Notes: a model not told the origin generated them from the sequence alone. 64,000 nucleotides of DNA from Crossiella sp. CA-258035 (GCF_030064675.1 NZ_CP116413.1:7469501-7533500); one strand, 5' to 3'; numbered from the stretch's first letter, positions 53,188 to 63,135 are shown. Numbers and translations: made by a program.

Positions 53188-53934
53188 TCAGCCGGCAGGG
53201 GTGCTGACCAGTGTGCCGATCTTCTCACCGCGCACCGCGCGCGCGATGTTGCCCTCGACCAGCAGGTTGAACACGATGATCGGCATGTTGTTGTCCATGC
53301 ACAGGCTGAAGGCCGTCGCGTCGGCCACCTTCAGGCCGCGGCGCAGGACCTCGCTGTGCGTGATGTGCTCGAACCGCTGCGCCTCGGGGTCCAGCTTCGG
53401 GTCGGCGGTGTAGACGCCGTCCACGGCCTTGGCCATCAGCACGACCTCGCAGCCGATCTCCAGCGCACGCTGGGCCGCGGTGGTGTCGGTGGAGAAGTAC
53501 GGCATGCCAGCGCCGCCGCCGAAGATGACCACGCGGCCCTTCTCCAGGTGCCGCATCGCCCGCCGCGGGATGTACGCCTCGGCGACCTGGCCCATGGTGA
53601 TCGCGGTCTGCACCCGGGTGTCGATGCCGTGCTGGCGCTCCAGGAAGTCCTGCAGCGCGAGGCAGTTCATCACCGTGCCGAGCATGCCCATGTAGTCAGC
53701 CCGGGAACGGTCCATACCGCGCTGTTGCAGCTCAGCGCCGCGGAAGAAGTTGCCACCGCCGATGACCACGCCGATCTGGGCGCCGGTGGCGACCACGTCG
53801 GCGATCTGCCGGGCGACCGCCTGCACCACATCCGGGTCGACGCCGACCTCGCCGCCGCCGAACATCTCCCCACCGAGCTTGAGCAACACCCTGCGGTAGC
53901 CGGTGTGTGCTGCGCCGTCCGCGGTCACGGTCAA
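53188..53934 (-). CDS. pyrH: Uridylate kinase (UMP kinase)
   Basis: 248-residue amino-acid-kinase-fold enzyme that phosphorylates UMP to UDP for nucleotide and cell-wall precursor supply. Motifs: '[20 protein letters not shown]', '[12 protein letters not shown]', '[19 protein letters not shown]', '[20 protein letters not shown]'. GTG or ATG choice at 53934 follows the window's first Met-type codon near the conserved core. A terminator separates it from tsf upstream. Confidence 0.96.
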   Translation of the reverse strand: MTVTADGAAHTGYRRVLLKLGGEMFGGGEVGVDPDVVQAVARQIADVVATGAQIGVVIGGGNFFRGAELQQRGMDRSRADYMGMLGTVMNCLALQDFLERQHGIDTRVQTAITMGQVAEAYIPRRAMRHLEKGRVVIFGGGAGMPYFSTDTTAAQRALEIGCEVVLMAKAVDGVYTADPKLDPEAQRFEHITHSEVLRRGLKVADATAFSLCMDNNMPIIVFNLLVEGNIARAVRGEKIGTLVSTPAG

Positions 53935-53976
53935 CCGTCCTCCTCGTCAGGCCATGGGCGGCCCTTGCTTGCGAAA

Positions 53977-54012
53977 CTGTGCCCCGCCCTCACAGGTGAA
54001 GGCGGGGCACAG
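53977..54012 (-). terminator. tsf terminator
   Basis: Perfect 12-bp stem (53977-53988 and 54001-54012, arm CTGTGCCCCGCC) with a 12-base loop, followed on the minus strand by TTTCG; about 50 bases past the tsf stop codon. Confidence 0.75.
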
Positions 54013-54060
54013 CCTCATGGTCCTCGTTCGGACCAGATGGTGTTCATCGGGGCAGGCCGC

Positions 54061-54876
54061 TCAGGCCTGGCCCACCTCGAACCGGGCGAAGCCGGTCACG
54101 GTGACGCCCTCGGCCTCGAGCACGGCCTTGACGGTCTTCTTGGAGTCCTGCACGGAGGCCTGCTCCAGCAGCACGGAGTCCTTGAAGAACCCGTTCAGGC
54201 GACCCTCGACGATCTTGGAAAGGGCAGCCTCGGGCTTGCCCTCCTCACGCGCGGTCTCCTCGGCGATCCGGCGCTCGTTGGCGACGATCTCGGCGGGCAC
54301 CTCGTCACGGGTGACGTAGCGCGGCTTCATCGCGGCGATCTGCATCGCGGCGCCGCGGGCGGCGTCCTCGTTGGCGCCGGTGTACTCCACCAGCACGCCG
54401 ACGGCCGGCGGCAGGTCGGAGGCGCGCTTGTGCAGGTAGACCGCGACGTTGCCGTCGAAGGAGACCACCCGGCGCAGCTCCAGCTTCTCGCCGATGCGGG
54501 CGGAGAGGCCGAGCACGGCGTCCTCGACGGTGCCCTCGTCCAGCTTCGCGGACTTCAGCTCGGCGACATCGCCGATCTTGCCCTCCTGGGCGACGGCCAC
54601 GATCTTGTCGGCCAGCGCCTGGAAGTCGCTGTTCTTGGCGACGAAGTCGGTCTCGCAGTTCAGCTCGACCATGACCCCGCCCGCGACGGCGACCAGGCCG
54701 TTGGCGGTGGTGCGCTCGGCGCGCTTGCCGACATCCTTGGCGCCCTTGATGCGCAGGATCTCGACCGCCTTGTCGAAGTCGCCGTTGGCCTCTTCGAGCG
54801 CCTTCTTGCAGTCCATCATGCCGGCGGCGGTCAGCTCGCGGAGCCGCTTCACATCAGCCGCGGTGTAGTTCGACAT
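54061..54876 (-). CDS. tsf: Elongation factor Ts
   Basis: 271-residue nucleotide-exchange factor for EF-Tu. The N-terminal UBA-like module '[20 protein letters not shown]' and the core signature '[20 protein letters not shown]' are clear; the C-terminal '[20 protein letters not shown]' matches the family end. ATG 54876 is the family start; the longer frame to 55062 crosses a hairpin and is rejected. Downstream of rpsB. Confidence 0.97.
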   Translation of the reverse strand: MSNYTAADVKRLRELTAAGMMDCKKALEEANGDFDKAVEILRIKGAKDVGKRAERTTANGLVAVAGGVMVELNCETDFVAKNSDFQALADKIVAVAQEGKIGDVAELKSAKLDEGTVEDAVLGLSARIGEKLELRRVVSFDGNVAVYLHKRASDLPPAVGVLVEYTGANEDAARGAAMQIAAMKPRYVTRDEVPAEIVANERRIAEETAREEGKPEAALSKIVEGRLNGFFKDSVLLEQASVQDSKKTVKAVLEAEGVTVTGFARFEVGQA

Positions 54877-54936
54877 CGTGCGTCGTCCGTCCTTCTTCGG
54901 TACGCAACGGGAGCGTGGGGTTGAGGAGCCTGACGA

Positions 54937-54968
54937 ACCTCCGCCCGGCGCGTTGGCCGGGCGGAGGT
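54937..54968 (-). terminator. Hairpin between rpsB and tsf
   Basis: Perfect 13-bp stem (54937-54949 and 54956-54968, arm ACCTCCGCCCGGC) with a 6-base loop, seven bases after the rpsB stop. It may attenuate rather than end transcription, since tsf follows on the same strand. Confidence 0.65.
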
Positions 54969-54974
54969 CGTTGA

Positions 54975-55811
54975 TCAGGACTGGGCGGCTTCGCCCTCGG
55001 CGGCGGCGGGAGCGCCCGCGGTCGCGGGAGCGCCCGCGTTGACCAGCAGCTCCTGCTCCCACTCGGCCAGCGGCTCCTCAGCGGTGCCGGGCTTGTCCTC
55101 GCCCTCGGCAGCCTTGCCCTGGCCGGAACGGGCCATCAGGCCGGCGGCCGCGGCTTCAGCGACGACCTTGGTCAGCAGCGCGGCCGACCGGATCGCGTCG
55201 TCGTTGCCCGGGATCGGGAAGTCGACCTCGTCGGGGTCGCAGTTCGTGTCCAGGATCGCCACGACCGGGATGCCCAGCTTGCGGGCCTCGCCGACGGCGA
55301 TGTGCTCCTTCTTGGTGTCCACGATCCACACCGCGCTCGGCACCTTGGCCATGTCGCGGATACCGCCGAGGGTCTTCTCCAGCTTGTCCTTCTCACGGGT
55401 GAGCATCAGGATCTCTTTCTTGGTGAGACCCTGGAAGCCACCGGTCTGCTCCATCGACTCCAGCTCCTTGAGGCGCTGAAGACGCTTGTGCACGGTGGAG
55501 AAGTTCGTGAGCATGCCGCCCAGCCAGCGCTGGTTGACGAAGGGCATGCCGACCCGCAGGGCCTGGGAGGCGATGGCCTCCTGCGCCTGCTTCTTCGTGC
55601 CGACGAACAGGATGGTGCCGCCGTGGGCGACCGTCTCCTTGACGAACTCGTAGGCCCGGTCGATGTAGGTCAGCGTCTGCTGAAGGTCGATGATGTAGAT
55701 ACCGTTGCGCTCGGTGAAGATGTAGCGCTTCATCTTCGGGTTCCAGCGACGAGTCTGGTGCCCGAAGTGCACGCCGCTGTCGAGCAGCTGCCTCATGGTG
55801 ACGACGGCCAT
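54975..55811 (-). CDS. rpsB: 30S ribosomal protein S2
   Basis: 278-residue S2 protein: '[20 protein letters not shown]', '[20 protein letters not shown]', '[12 protein letters not shown]', '[16 protein letters not shown]', '[20 protein letters not shown]', '[12 protein letters not shown]'. An Ala/Glu-rich C-terminal tail of about 45 residues is typical of actinobacterial S2. Divergent from the M23 peptidase gene. Confidence 0.98.
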   Translation of the reverse strand: MAVVTMRQLLDSGVHFGHQTRRWNPKMKRYIFTERNGIYIIDLQQTLTYIDRAYEFVKETVAHGGTILFVGTKKQAQEAIASQALRVGMPFVNQRWLGGMLTNFSTVHKRLQRLKELESMEQTGGFQGLTKKEILMLTREKDKLEKTLGGIRDMAKVPSAVWIVDTKKEHIAVGEARKLGIPVVAILDTNCDPDEVDFPIPGNDDAIRSAALLTKVVAEAAAAGLMARSGQGKAAEGEDKPGTAEEPLAEWEQELLVNAGAPATAGAPAAAEGEAAQS

Positions 55812-56244
55812 AGCCGGATGACACCTCGTGTTCTCAGGCGTGCTGGATAAACCCGCACGCGGGATGGTTGTCGCGAGGAACCGGGCGGTCCCTCGCCCTG
55901 GTGTCAGGGCCGCCGCCCGAACCCGGGCCTTCCCACCTGCGGAAGATCCAGGACCACCGGGCCACGCGTCTCATCTGGTGAGACCTGCGCTGACACGCGA
56001 AGTCAACCCGCATACAGACGGGCCGCGCTCAAAGCATACGCCCACACCCACCCCAACTCCGAATCCCCCCTGCCCAAGATCGCGACCTATCCACAATTCC
56101 CCACCTGTCCACAGCCCCCCTCCCACCCCCTGGCCCCCCACTCCCGCCCCCACCACCCTGAATCCCATGCCCCACTCCACCCCCACCCCGCCAGTCACCA
56201 CCCCCGCCCTGACGCCAACCCCCGCCCCCGTCAGGACGGCCCTC
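55812..56244. other. Divergent spacer between rpsB and the M23 peptidase
   Basis: Presumed rpsB leader and promoter region. It includes GTCTCA-TCTGG-TGAGAC (55968-55984, a 6-bp inverted repeat) and several possible GC hairpins at 55860-55930, but no box I would call with confidence. From 56030 the plus strand becomes strikingly C-rich. An upstream in-frame ATG (56167) for the peptidase lies here. Confidence 0.4.
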
Positions 56245-57321
56245 GTGGTGCACCCCGTCATAGCGGCGATGGCCCTCGCCCTGCTGACGGCGGCCCTGGC
56301 CGGTTGCGCGGTGGCCGGGGCAGACCCGACCGCGGTCCGCAGCGCCACCCCACCCTCGCTGTCTCCCGCCAGCACGAGGTGGACCTGGCCGCTCCCCGGT
56401 CGGCCGCCGGTGCTGCGGCGGTTCACCCCGCCGCAGCACCGCTACGGCCCCGGCCACCGCGGCATAGACCTGGGCGCCCCACCAGGCACCCCAGTCCTCG
56501 CCGCCGCCACCGGCGTGGTCACCTTCGCCGGCCCGGTAGCCGGCCGGGGCGTGGTCACCCTCCACCACCCCAACGGCTTGCACACCACCTACGAACCCCT
56601 GACACCCCAGGTCCGCAAAGGCCAGCACATCCCCACCGCAACCCCCCTCGGCCACCTCACCCCAGGCCACCCCGGCTGCCCAGCCCCCGCCTGCCTGCAC
56701 TGGGGCCTACGCCGCCACCACACCTACCTAAATCCCCTCCACCTCCTAACCCGCCCCACCCTCCGCCTCCTCCCCTTGCCCCGCCCAACCCCCGCCCCGC
56801 CCCAGCCCCAGCCCCAGGCCAAGCGCCGCCCCCAGCCCCTCCCAGCACCCGGCCCAACGTCGACCCCGGCACCTCATTCCACCCGCAACCCAGCTCTCAG
56901 CTCAGCCACAACCCCGCACCGGCCCCCAGCACCCGGCACAACCTCCAACTCCGCGCCCGGCACCCGACCCAACCCCCAATCCCCCGACCCCACGACCGGC
57001 GACCGGTCCAACACCAACTCGCCACCTCGCCCGACCTCCGACCCGACTCTCCCCCAACCCCCAACTCTCCACCCGGCTCGCCAACCCCAGCGGTCCTCTC
57101 CGACGCCAGATCAACCCCCGCCCCACCACACAGCCGCCCAACCTCAATCCCGCCCGCCCCAACCCATTCCCCGACGCCCCTGCCAAGCCCAATCCGATCA
57201 ATCTCCCAAAATCACCCATTGGGATCACCCTTGCCATGCAGGCAAATGGTCATCTGGAGACAGCCCAGACACGCCGAACAACGCCCCGTCCCAACCTCGC
57301 TGCGTTCCCCACCCAGCCTGA
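56245..57321 (+). CDS. M23 family metallopeptidase (LytM-like), long Pro-rich C-terminal tail
   Basis: Predicted cell-wall endopeptidase, lipid-anchored. From GTG 56245 a hydrophobic leader ends in lipobox 'LAGC'. The M23 domain (about residues 45-165) carries 'GHRGIDLGAPPGTPVLAAAT' and the final 'CLHWGL', which with the first His and Asp give the zinc site. Rv2891 sits at the same place beside rpsB in M. tuberculosis (from memory). After 'YLNPLHLL' the frame stays open for about 180 residues of Pro/Thr/Ser/Gln-rich sequence with no domain, in C-rich DNA that continues beyond the stop, so the tail may be accidental read-through of stop-poor DNA. ATG 56167 is an alternative start. Confidence 0.8.
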   Translation: MVHPVIAAMALALLTAALAGCAVAGADPTAVRSATPPSLSPASTRWTWPLPGRPPVLRRFTPPQHRYGPGHRGIDLGAPPGTPVLAAATGVVTFAGPVAGRGVVTLHHPNGLHTTYEPLTPQVRKGQHIPTATPLGHLTPGHPGCPAPACLHWGLRRHHTYLNPLHLLTRPTLRLLPLPRPTPAPPQPQPQAKRRPQPLPAPGPTSTPAPHSTRNPALSSATTPHRPPAPGTTSNSAPGTRPNPQSPDPTTGDRSNTNSPPRPTSDPTLPQPPTLHPARQPQRSSPTPDQPPPHHTAAQPQSRPPQPIPRRPCQAQSDQSPKITHWDHPCHAGKWSSGDSPDTPNNAPSQPRCVPHPA

Positions 57322-57861
57322 CCCGTCACCAGTAACCGGCAAGCCCGATCTCAGCCCAGTTCCCGGCCAACGCCCGCCCGGGCAAGCCCAACTCCGGCCT
57401 CTCCCGCCCCACCAGAAACTGAAACTCGAGCCCCAGCCCCATTCCTGACCCGAACACCCCGTCGATGGCGAGCCCACACCGACGCCAACACCCGAACCAG
57501 GACACCCCGAACAAGCAGACCGGCATCAACCAGCCCGCAAACTCCGACCTAATCCCACGAACAACACAACTCAGCGCCAGGCCCGCTCCGACGCCAATCC
57601 AGGCGAAGAGTTGTTGCCCCAGCGGCAACTACTCGCCAGCGTCCCCACCCTCGGCCCGGAACCCACTCCCGGAGACCCCAGCCGGGCGAGGCTTCCCAAG
57701 CCAGCACAACCGAAGGAGTCCAACCAGCCATCTACCCAGACAACTCCACGCACCACCGAACCCCCGCCACCGATCCGGGCTGAGCCAGCCCACAACCGGT
57801 GCCCGACGCAAGATGCTCGGACGAGCGGAACGATCGCGGCGCGGTCACCGCGTCAGGTCCG
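57322..57861. other. C-rich low-complexity spacer before whiG, no gene seen
   Basis: About 540 bases where the plus strand is dominated by C and A with few G runs, continuing the composition of the upstream peptidase tail. Open frames exist but have no family features and poor codon use. A weak GCGGTCACCGC stem near 57840 is the only candidate whiG terminator. Confidence 0.55.
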
Positions 57862-58866
57862 TCAGGCCTCGGCCTGCTCCGCCATCTTGGTGCGCAGGCG
57901 CAGCACCGCTCGGGTGTGCAGCTGGCAGACGCGGGACTCGGTCACGCCCAGGACGCGACCGATCTCCGCGAGGGTCAGGTTCTCGAAGTAGTAGAGCGTG
58001 ACCACGACTCGGTCGCGTTCGGAGAGCTGGGCGATCGCGTCGGCCAGCTGGCGGCGGCCGTCCTGGTCGACCAGGGCGGCGACCGGGTCCTCGGCGCGGT
58101 CGTCAGGCAGGGTCTCGGCCAACGAGGCGGTGCCCCGGCCAGCGGCGATCAGCTCGTCCAGCGCGACCACGCTGGTCAGCTGGAGCTGGGCGAACAGGTC
58201 GCGGAGCTCGTCGCTGGTGACGCCGAGCTCGTCGGCCAGTTCCAGGTCGGTGGCGGTGCGCTGGAGCCGTGCTTCGAGGCGTTCCAGGGCGCGTTCGACG
58301 TCCCTGGCGCGGCTGCGCACCGAACGGGGCACCCAGTCCTGGGCGCGCAGGTCGTCCAGGATCGCGCCGCGGATGCGCTGCATGGCGTAGGTCTCGAACT
58401 TCAGCCCACGTTCCGGCTCGAACTTCTCGATCGCGTCGACCAGCCCGAACACCCCGGACTGCACCAGGTCGGCGACGTCGACGTAGGACGGCAGCCCCGT
58501 GCCGACCCGACCGGCCACGTACTTGACCAGTGGCGCGTAATGGAGCACCAAGCGGTCCCGGAGCGACTGCTCGCGGGCCACGCCGTAGGCGCGCCACAAC
58601 GCGACGATGCCGGCCTCGACATCGTCGGCGCTGCGCTGTTCGCCGAGCGGGGCGGCCTGCTCGGCGGCCTCCGGCTCGGGCGGGTGGCCGTGTCCGCCGG
58701 AGGTCCCGGCACCGCGCCCCTGCCTGGGCGCCGTGCTGTCGTCAACGCCGTGACGACGAGCCCGTCCGAGGTGGGCGGAGCGGGCCTGCGGGGAGGACGC
58801 CGTTGACACGGTCGCTGTGCGGAAACCTCCCCCGGCATCGTCAGGAACGGGGGTGGGTTCGGTCAT
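57862..58866 (-). CDS. whiG: RNA polymerase sigma factor, WhiG/FliA type
   Basis: 334-residue alternative sigma factor; in sporulating actinomycetes WhiG commits aerial hyphae to sporulation. Regions are clear: '[20 protein letters not shown]' (1.2-2.1), '[20 protein letters not shown]' (2.2), '[20 protein letters not shown]' (2.3-2.4), '[20 protein letters not shown]' (4.2). An extra N-terminal disordered stretch of about 80 residues, rich in Ala/Gly/His, precedes region 1.2 and is longer than in Streptomyces WhiG. The xerC 3' end overlaps this start by 26 bases, so the two are cotranscribed. Confidence 0.93.
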   Translation of the reverse strand: MTEPTPVPDDAGGGFRTATVSTASSPQARSAHLGRARRHGVDDSTAPRQGRGAGTSGGHGHPPEPEAAEQAAPLGEQRSADDVEAGIVALWRAYGVAREQSLRDRLVLHYAPLVKYVAGRVGTGLPSYVDVADLVQSGVFGLVDAIEKFEPERGLKFETYAMQRIRGAILDDLRAQDWVPRSVRSRARDVERALERLEARLQRTATDLELADELGVTSDELRDLFAQLQLTSVVALDELIAAGRGTASLAETLPDDRAEDPVAALVDQDGRRQLADAIAQLSERDRVVVTLYYFENLTLAEIGRVLGVTESRVCQLHTRAVLRLRTKMAEQAEA

Positions 58867-60010
58867 GTATCGCCTTCAGCCGTTCGACGGTGACGTGGGT
58901 GTAGAGCTGAGTCGTTGCGAGCGTAGCGTGACCGAGCAGTTCCTGAACGCTGCGGAGGTCCGCTCCGCCTTCCAGGAGATGGGTCGCCGCGGAATGACGC
59001 AACCCGTGCGGCCCAATCGGGGCGGCGCCCGGCACGGAACCGACCATGTCGTGCACCACCCTCCTCACCACTCTGGGATCGAGCCTGCCACCGCGCGCGC
59101 CGAGGAACAACGCCGCATGTGAAGCGGCACAGACAAGTTGCGGCCGACCGCGCTCCAACCAGGCACGAATCGCCCGGTCCGCGGGCACCCCGTACGGGAC
59201 AGAACGCTGCTTGCCGCCCTTGCCCATGACCAGTGCGACACGCCGTGCGTGATCAATATCGCCCACGTCCAACCCACAGAGTTCCGCCACCCTAACTCCA
59301 GTGGCGTACAGGAGTTCCACGATCGCGTGATCACGCAGAGCGACCGGATCACCCTCCGCAGCCCCGGACGCCGAAGCCTCCATCGCGGCGGTGGCTTGAT
59401 CAGCGCGAAGCACCGTCGGCAGGTGCCGATGCGGCCGCGCGGAGGCCAGCCGAGGCCCCGGATCGTTGTCCAGGTAACCCGCCTTGGCCGCCCATCCGGT
59501 GAACGTCCGGGCCGCCGCGGCACGGCGGGCGAGCGTGGTCCGACTGGCCCCGCCGGCCCGCTGGTCCGCGAGCCAGGCACGCAGCTCGTCGAGATCCAGC
59601 GCGCGCAGATCCGGCGCGTCGCCACCACTGCCGCCCACACCCGCCCTGGCGCTGGCACCGGCACCGACGTCCCCACCAGCACCGCCGTCGCCGTCGGCAT
59701 CGCCACCGGTAGCGGCATCGCCAGCGGCAGCGGCGTTGGCGTCACCCTCAGCGTCAAGGGCAGCAGGGGGCGCCGTCGCAGCGGGTGGGCTGGTCGGTGC
59801 TGCGGCGGAGGCCGTGGGGCCGTGAGTGAAGTGGGTCAGCAGAGAGACCACGTCGCTCAGGTAGGCGCGGGCCGTGTGCGGGGAGACGTCGCGTTCCAGG
59901 ATCAGGTGGCGTTCGAACTCGGCCACGGACCTCGCCAGTGGGGCGGGGAGCTGGGCACGCGCGGACGCCGTTGTGGTGGCCCGACGGCGGTCCCCTCGCG
60001 GGGTCGGCAT
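58841..60010 (-). CDS. xerC: Tyrosine recombinase XerC with a large low-complexity insertion
   Basis: Chromosome-dimer-resolving recombinase of 389 residues. All catalytic residues are present: Arg240 ('ATGVRVAEL'), Lys267 ('GKGGKQRS'), His335 and Arg338 ('[15 protein letters not shown]'), His361 ('[16 protein letters not shown]') and nucleophile Tyr370. The N-terminal SAM-like domain ('[20 protein letters not shown]') is interrupted at residues 64-131 by about 68 residues of Ala/Gly/Asp/Pro, making it roughly 80 residues longer than usual XerC (about 300). Context (whiG, dprA, comM) is the normal chromosomal xerC locus. ATG 60010 is chosen; 60031 is possible. Confidence 0.93.
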   Translation of the reverse strand: MPTPRGDRRRATTTASARAQLPAPLARSVAEFERHLILERDVSPHTARAYLSDVVSLLTHFTHGPTASAAAPTSPPAATAPPAALDAEGDANAAAAGDAATGGDADGDGGAGGDVGAGASARAGVGGSGGDAPDLRALDLDELRAWLADQRAGGASRTTLARRAAAARTFTGWAAKAGYLDNDPGPRLASARPHRHLPTVLRADQATAAMEASASGAAEGDPVALRDHAIVELLYATGVRVAELCGLDVGDIDHARRVALVMGKGGKQRSVPYGVPADRAIRAWLERGRPQLVCAASHAALFLGARGGRLDPRVVRRVVHDMVGSVPGAAPIGPHGLRHSAATHLLEGGADLRSVQELLGHATLATTQLYTHVTVERLKAIHDRTHPRS

Positions 60011-60142
60011 GCCATTCCTCCCTCGTGGCACGCCTGGCGGGCGGCGGCCTCGACCTCACACGCTGCGCGGTCGGACGGACTCGGTCAAGTGGTGCCGCCC
60101 AACAGTTTCGGGTCGCTGACCTGGCCCGTGCTCGCACTTTGA

Positions 60143-61291
60143 TCATCTATTGGCTCGCTGCCGATGCCAACCCTCGTCGCCCCTCTGGGCAAGTCCGGCG
60201 AGTTCCAATGCGGGGAGTAGTCCTCTGACCCGACTTAGGGGCAACCCGGACTCGATGGCTACTTCTTCCGCGCTCATTCCGGCTCGTTCTGGCAACGCCT
60301 CGTGCACGCGGAGTGCGTGGGGTTCCAGGCCGTCGGTGTCCTTGCGGGGGCCTTCCGGGGTGTCGGACAGGTCGATCCCAATGCGGCCGGAGGCTTCGAT
60401 CACCTGGGCCGCGGTGCCGACCGGGACGGCGTGGCCGGAGCGGAGCAGGGCGAGGCAGCCGACCGACATGGCCGAGTTGACCGGACCGGGCACGGCCATC
60501 AGCGGGCGTCCCAGCGCGCGGGTGTGTGCGGCGGTGTTCGTGGCACCGCTGCGGATACCGGCTTCGACCACGACGGTGCCGCCGCCGAGGGCCGCGATGA
60601 GCCGGTTCCGGATCAGGAAGCGGTGCTTGGCTGGTTTGACGCCGGGTGGGTATTCGCTGATCACCAAGCCGCCGCGGGTGACGATCCGGCGGAACAGGCT
60701 GAGGTGGTCCAGCGGGTACGGGATGTCCAGGCCGCAGGCGACCACGGCCACGGTGCGTCCGTTGCCGATGATCGCGCCACTGTGGGCAGCGCCGTCGATG
60801 CCCATCGCCGCGCCGGAGACGACGGTGACGCCCAACTCGGCCAGTCCGATGCCTAGCTCGGTGGCAACCACCTCGCCGTACGGGGTCGCCGAGCGGGAGC
60901 CGACGACCGAGACGGCGCGTTCGACCAGACCGGCGAGCGAGGCATCGCCGCGCACCCACAGCGCCAACGGCGGCACGGCATCCTCGGAGCCCTGGGCCGC
61001 GGCGGCGATGAAGCTGGAGAACTGCCAACTGGGCCAGTCGGGATCCTCCGGGATGAGCAAGCGGGCCTGGATGGCGGCGGCCGCGGCCAGATCATCACGA
61101 GGACGGAACGCGTTGCGCCGGGACTCGGTCGTCCTGGCGACGGGCTCTGGAACGTCGCCGCGGTGGACGCGGTCGGCGGCTTCCACCGGGCCCACTTCAC
61201 TGATGAGGCGGTGCAGCGCGGGGGCTGGGGGTTCGGCGACTCGCGAGAGATAGGCGCGGGCGAGGCGCAGGCGGGAGGCATCCACGCTCAC
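60143..61291 (-). CDS. dprA: DNA-processing protein DprA
   Basis: 382-residue protein that binds single-stranded DNA and loads RecA, used in natural transformation and generally conserved. The Rossmann-like core shows 'VSVVGSRSATPYGEVVATEL', 'VVSGAAMGIDGAAHSGAI', 'GLVISEYPPGVKPAKHRFLI', 'RNRLIAALGGGTVVVEAGIR'. The C-terminal winged helix ('SAEEVAIESGLPLSRVRGLL') is present. The GTG 61291 start lies just after the 19-bp repeat array that separates it from comM. Confidence 0.94.
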   Translation of the reverse strand: MSVDASRLRLARAYLSRVAEPPAPALHRLISEVGPVEAADRVHRGDVPEPVARTTESRRNAFRPRDDLAAAAAIQARLLIPEDPDWPSWQFSSFIAAAAQGSEDAVPPLALWVRGDASLAGLVERAVSVVGSRSATPYGEVVATELGIGLAELGVTVVSGAAMGIDGAAHSGAIIGNGRTVAVVACGLDIPYPLDHLSLFRRIVTRGGLVISEYPPGVKPAKHRFLIRNRLIAALGGGTVVVEAGIRSGATNTAAHTRALGRPLMAVPGPVNSAMSVGCLALLRSGHAVPVGTAAQVIEASGRIGIDLSDTPEGPRKDTDGLEPHALRVHEALPERAGMSAEEVAIESGLPLSRVRGLLPALELAGLAQRGDEGWHRQRANR

Positions 61292-61596
61292 GGGGCTCCT
61301 GACGGGCTGGTGGGGACATCGGGCAGTCGGTGCGAAATCGGGCGGTGGGTGGGAGTTCGGGCGATCGGTGAGAGTTCGGCGATCGGCGGGAGTTCAGGCG
61401 GTCGGTAGGAGTTCAGGCGGTCGGTAGGAGTCCGCACAGTCGGCCGGAGTTCGGGCGGTCGGCGGGGCTTCGGGCGATTGGTGGGCCTTTGGGCAGGCGG
61501 TGGGGCTTCGGACGGTTAGTGGGGCTTCGGACGGTTAGTGGCGGACTTGGGTGTTGTGGGGGACGGAGGGGAGGCCGGGGGCGGGTGAGTTGGTGT
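61292..61596. other. comM-dprA spacer filled by tandem repeats, no gene
   Basis: This 305-base spacer holds the degenerate 19-bp repeat array (about 61310-61541) and little else. No start signals or protein motifs are visible. Confidence 0.7.
61310..61541. repeat. About twelve degenerate tandem copies of a 19-bp unit
   Basis: The plus-strand unit is close to GGGAGTTCGGGCGGTCGGT. Successive copies drift towards GGGGCTTCGGACGGTTAGT at the comM side, where two adjacent copies are identical. Period 18-20. It would be transcribed as the leader of dprA or the spacer of a comM-dprA message. Confidence 0.85.
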
Positions 61597-63111
61597 TCAG
61601 GGGCGGGCGGCTCGGTCGCGGAACTCCAGGGCGGCGGCTACGTGGTCGCTGGTGGGGCGGGTGGCTTCGTCGAGGTCGCACAGGGTCCAGGCGACTCGGA
61701 GGCAGCGGTCGGCTCCTCGGCCGGAGAGGAGGCCGTGGGCTAGGGATCTGTCGAGCAGGGTGGTGGCCGATTTGGGCAGGGCGAACTCGCGGTGCAGGGC
61801 TTGGCCGGGGACGGAGGCGTTGTTGAGCCAGCCTTGTTTGGCCCAGCGGTGCTGGGCACGCTCGCGGGCGGCCAGGACTCGTTCGCGGACGGTGGTGGTG
61901 TTCTCGGGTGGGTTGTCGGGGTCGACGTGCATGTGGGTGAGCGGGCGCATGCGGACCTGGAGGTCGACCCGGTCCAGCAGGGGGCCGGACAGGCGGGCGG
62001 CGTACCGGCGGCGGGCTGGGGGCAGGCAGACGCATTCGCTGTCGCGGGGTGGGGCGCAGGGACAAGGGTTGGTGGCCAGGACGAGTTGGAAGCGGGATGG
62101 GTAGCGGACCAGGCCGTCGCGGCGGGCCAGGCGGACCTCGCCCTGTTCCAGTGCGGTGCGCATGGACTCCAGGCGTTGCGGGCCGAGCTCGCCGGCCTCG
62201 TCGATGAACAGGACTCCGTGGTGGGCGGTGCTGATCGCACCGGGTTTGGCCAGGCCGGAGCCGCCGCCGATCAGTCCGGCGACCGAGACGGAGTGGTGCG
62301 GGGCGACGAACGGCGGGCTGGTGACCAGCGGCGACTCCGGGGACAGGGTGCCTGCCAGCGAGTGGATGGCGGTGACCTCGAGGGACTGTTCGCTGGTCAG
62401 GGGAGGCACCAGGCCGACGAGGCGTTCGGCGAGCATGGTCTTGCCGGTACCGGGTGGGCCGACGAGCAGGAGGTGGTGGCCGCCGGCGGCGGCGACCTCG
62501 AGTGCCCAGCGGGCCTCGGGTTGGCCGAGGACGTCGGCCAGGTCGGGGCAGGGGGTTGTGGGCGCGCCGGTGGTGGGTGGCGGGGTGGGCAGGTCGGCTT
62601 GGCCGCGGAGCCAGCGGAGGACTTCGGCGAGGGTGTTGGCACCGTAGACGTCCAGGTCGGACACCAGGCCCGCCTCGGGAAGTGTGGGCGTGGGCACCAC
62701 GGCTCGGCGGATGCCCGCGCGCCGGGCGGCGAGCAGGGACGGGAGGACGCCGCGGATAGGGCGGAGCCTGCCGTCCAGGGCCAGTTCGCCGAGCAGGGCG
62801 GTGGAGTCGAGCGCCTCCTGGGGGATGGCGGCCGCGGCGGCGAGGGCCACGCAGGCCAGGGCGAGGTCGTAGCCCGCACCGGTCTTGGGCAGGGCGGCGG
62901 GTGACAGGGCGAAGGTGATCTTCCGCTCGGGCCAGGGTTCTTCGCTGTTGCAGACAGCGGCCCTGACCCGCTCCTTGGACTGCTGGAGCGCGGTGTCGGG
63001 GAGGCCGACGATCTGTACGCCAGGGCGACCGCCGCCGAGGTCGGCCTCGATCTCGACGAGGAGGCCGTCCACGCCGAAGAGGGCTACGGACCAAGCTCTG
63101 GCCGGGGGCAT
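61597..63111 (-). CDS. comM: YifB/ComM family Mg chelatase-like AAA+ ATPase
   Basis: 504-residue helicase-related ATPase; ComM drives branch migration during integration of transformed DNA. N-terminal domain ('GLLVEIEADLGGGRPGVQIV', 'GLPDTALQQSKERVRAAV'), Walker A GPPGTGKT (218-225), 'HHGVLFIDEAGEL' as Walker B, and a zinc-finger-like 'TNPCPCAPPRDSECVCLPPA' in the Mg-chelatase region. ATG 63111. Upstream of dprA, the usual actinobacterial pair. Confidence 0.94.
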   Translation of the reverse strand: MPPARAWSVALFGVDGLLVEIEADLGGGRPGVQIVGLPDTALQQSKERVRAAVCNSEEPWPERKITFALSPAALPKTGAGYDLALACVALAAAAAIPQEALDSTALLGELALDGRLRPIRGVLPSLLAARRAGIRRAVVPTPTLPEAGLVSDLDVYGANTLAEVLRWLRGQADLPTPPPTTGAPTTPCPDLADVLGQPEARWALEVAAAGGHHLLLVGPPGTGKTMLAERLVGLVPPLTSEQSLEVTAIHSLAGTLSPESPLVTSPPFVAPHHSVSVAGLIGGGSGLAKPGAISTAHHGVLFIDEAGELGPQRLESMRTALEQGEVRLARRDGLVRYPSRFQLVLATNPCPCAPPRDSECVCLPPARRRYAARLSGPLLDRVDLQVRMRPLTHMHVDPDNPPENTTTVRERVLAARERAQHRWAKQGWLNNASVPGQALHREFALPKSATTLLDRSLAHGLLSGRGADRCLRVAWTLCDLDEATRPTSDHVAAALEFRDRAARP

Positions 63112-63135
63112 GAGGGCAACTCCAGGCAGTGCGAA

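Noticed and set aside
55812-56030. Riboswitch or known ribosomal-protein leader upstream of rpsB
   Set aside because: Some stems can be drawn, but none matches a conserved leader structure I know.
56902-57811. Minus-strand and plus-strand open frames in the C-rich stretch before whiG
   Set aside because: Compositionally biased, without family features, and without ribosome sites; likely artefacts of strand skew.
58841-60010. Tyrosine recombinase as the integrase of a mobile element
   Set aside because: Its neighbours (whiG, dprA, comM, yraN) mark the normal chromosomal xerC locus, and no attachment repeats flank it.
61310-61541. CRISPR array
   Set aside because: The repeats are directly adjacent with no spacers, diverge gradually, and no cas genes are present.
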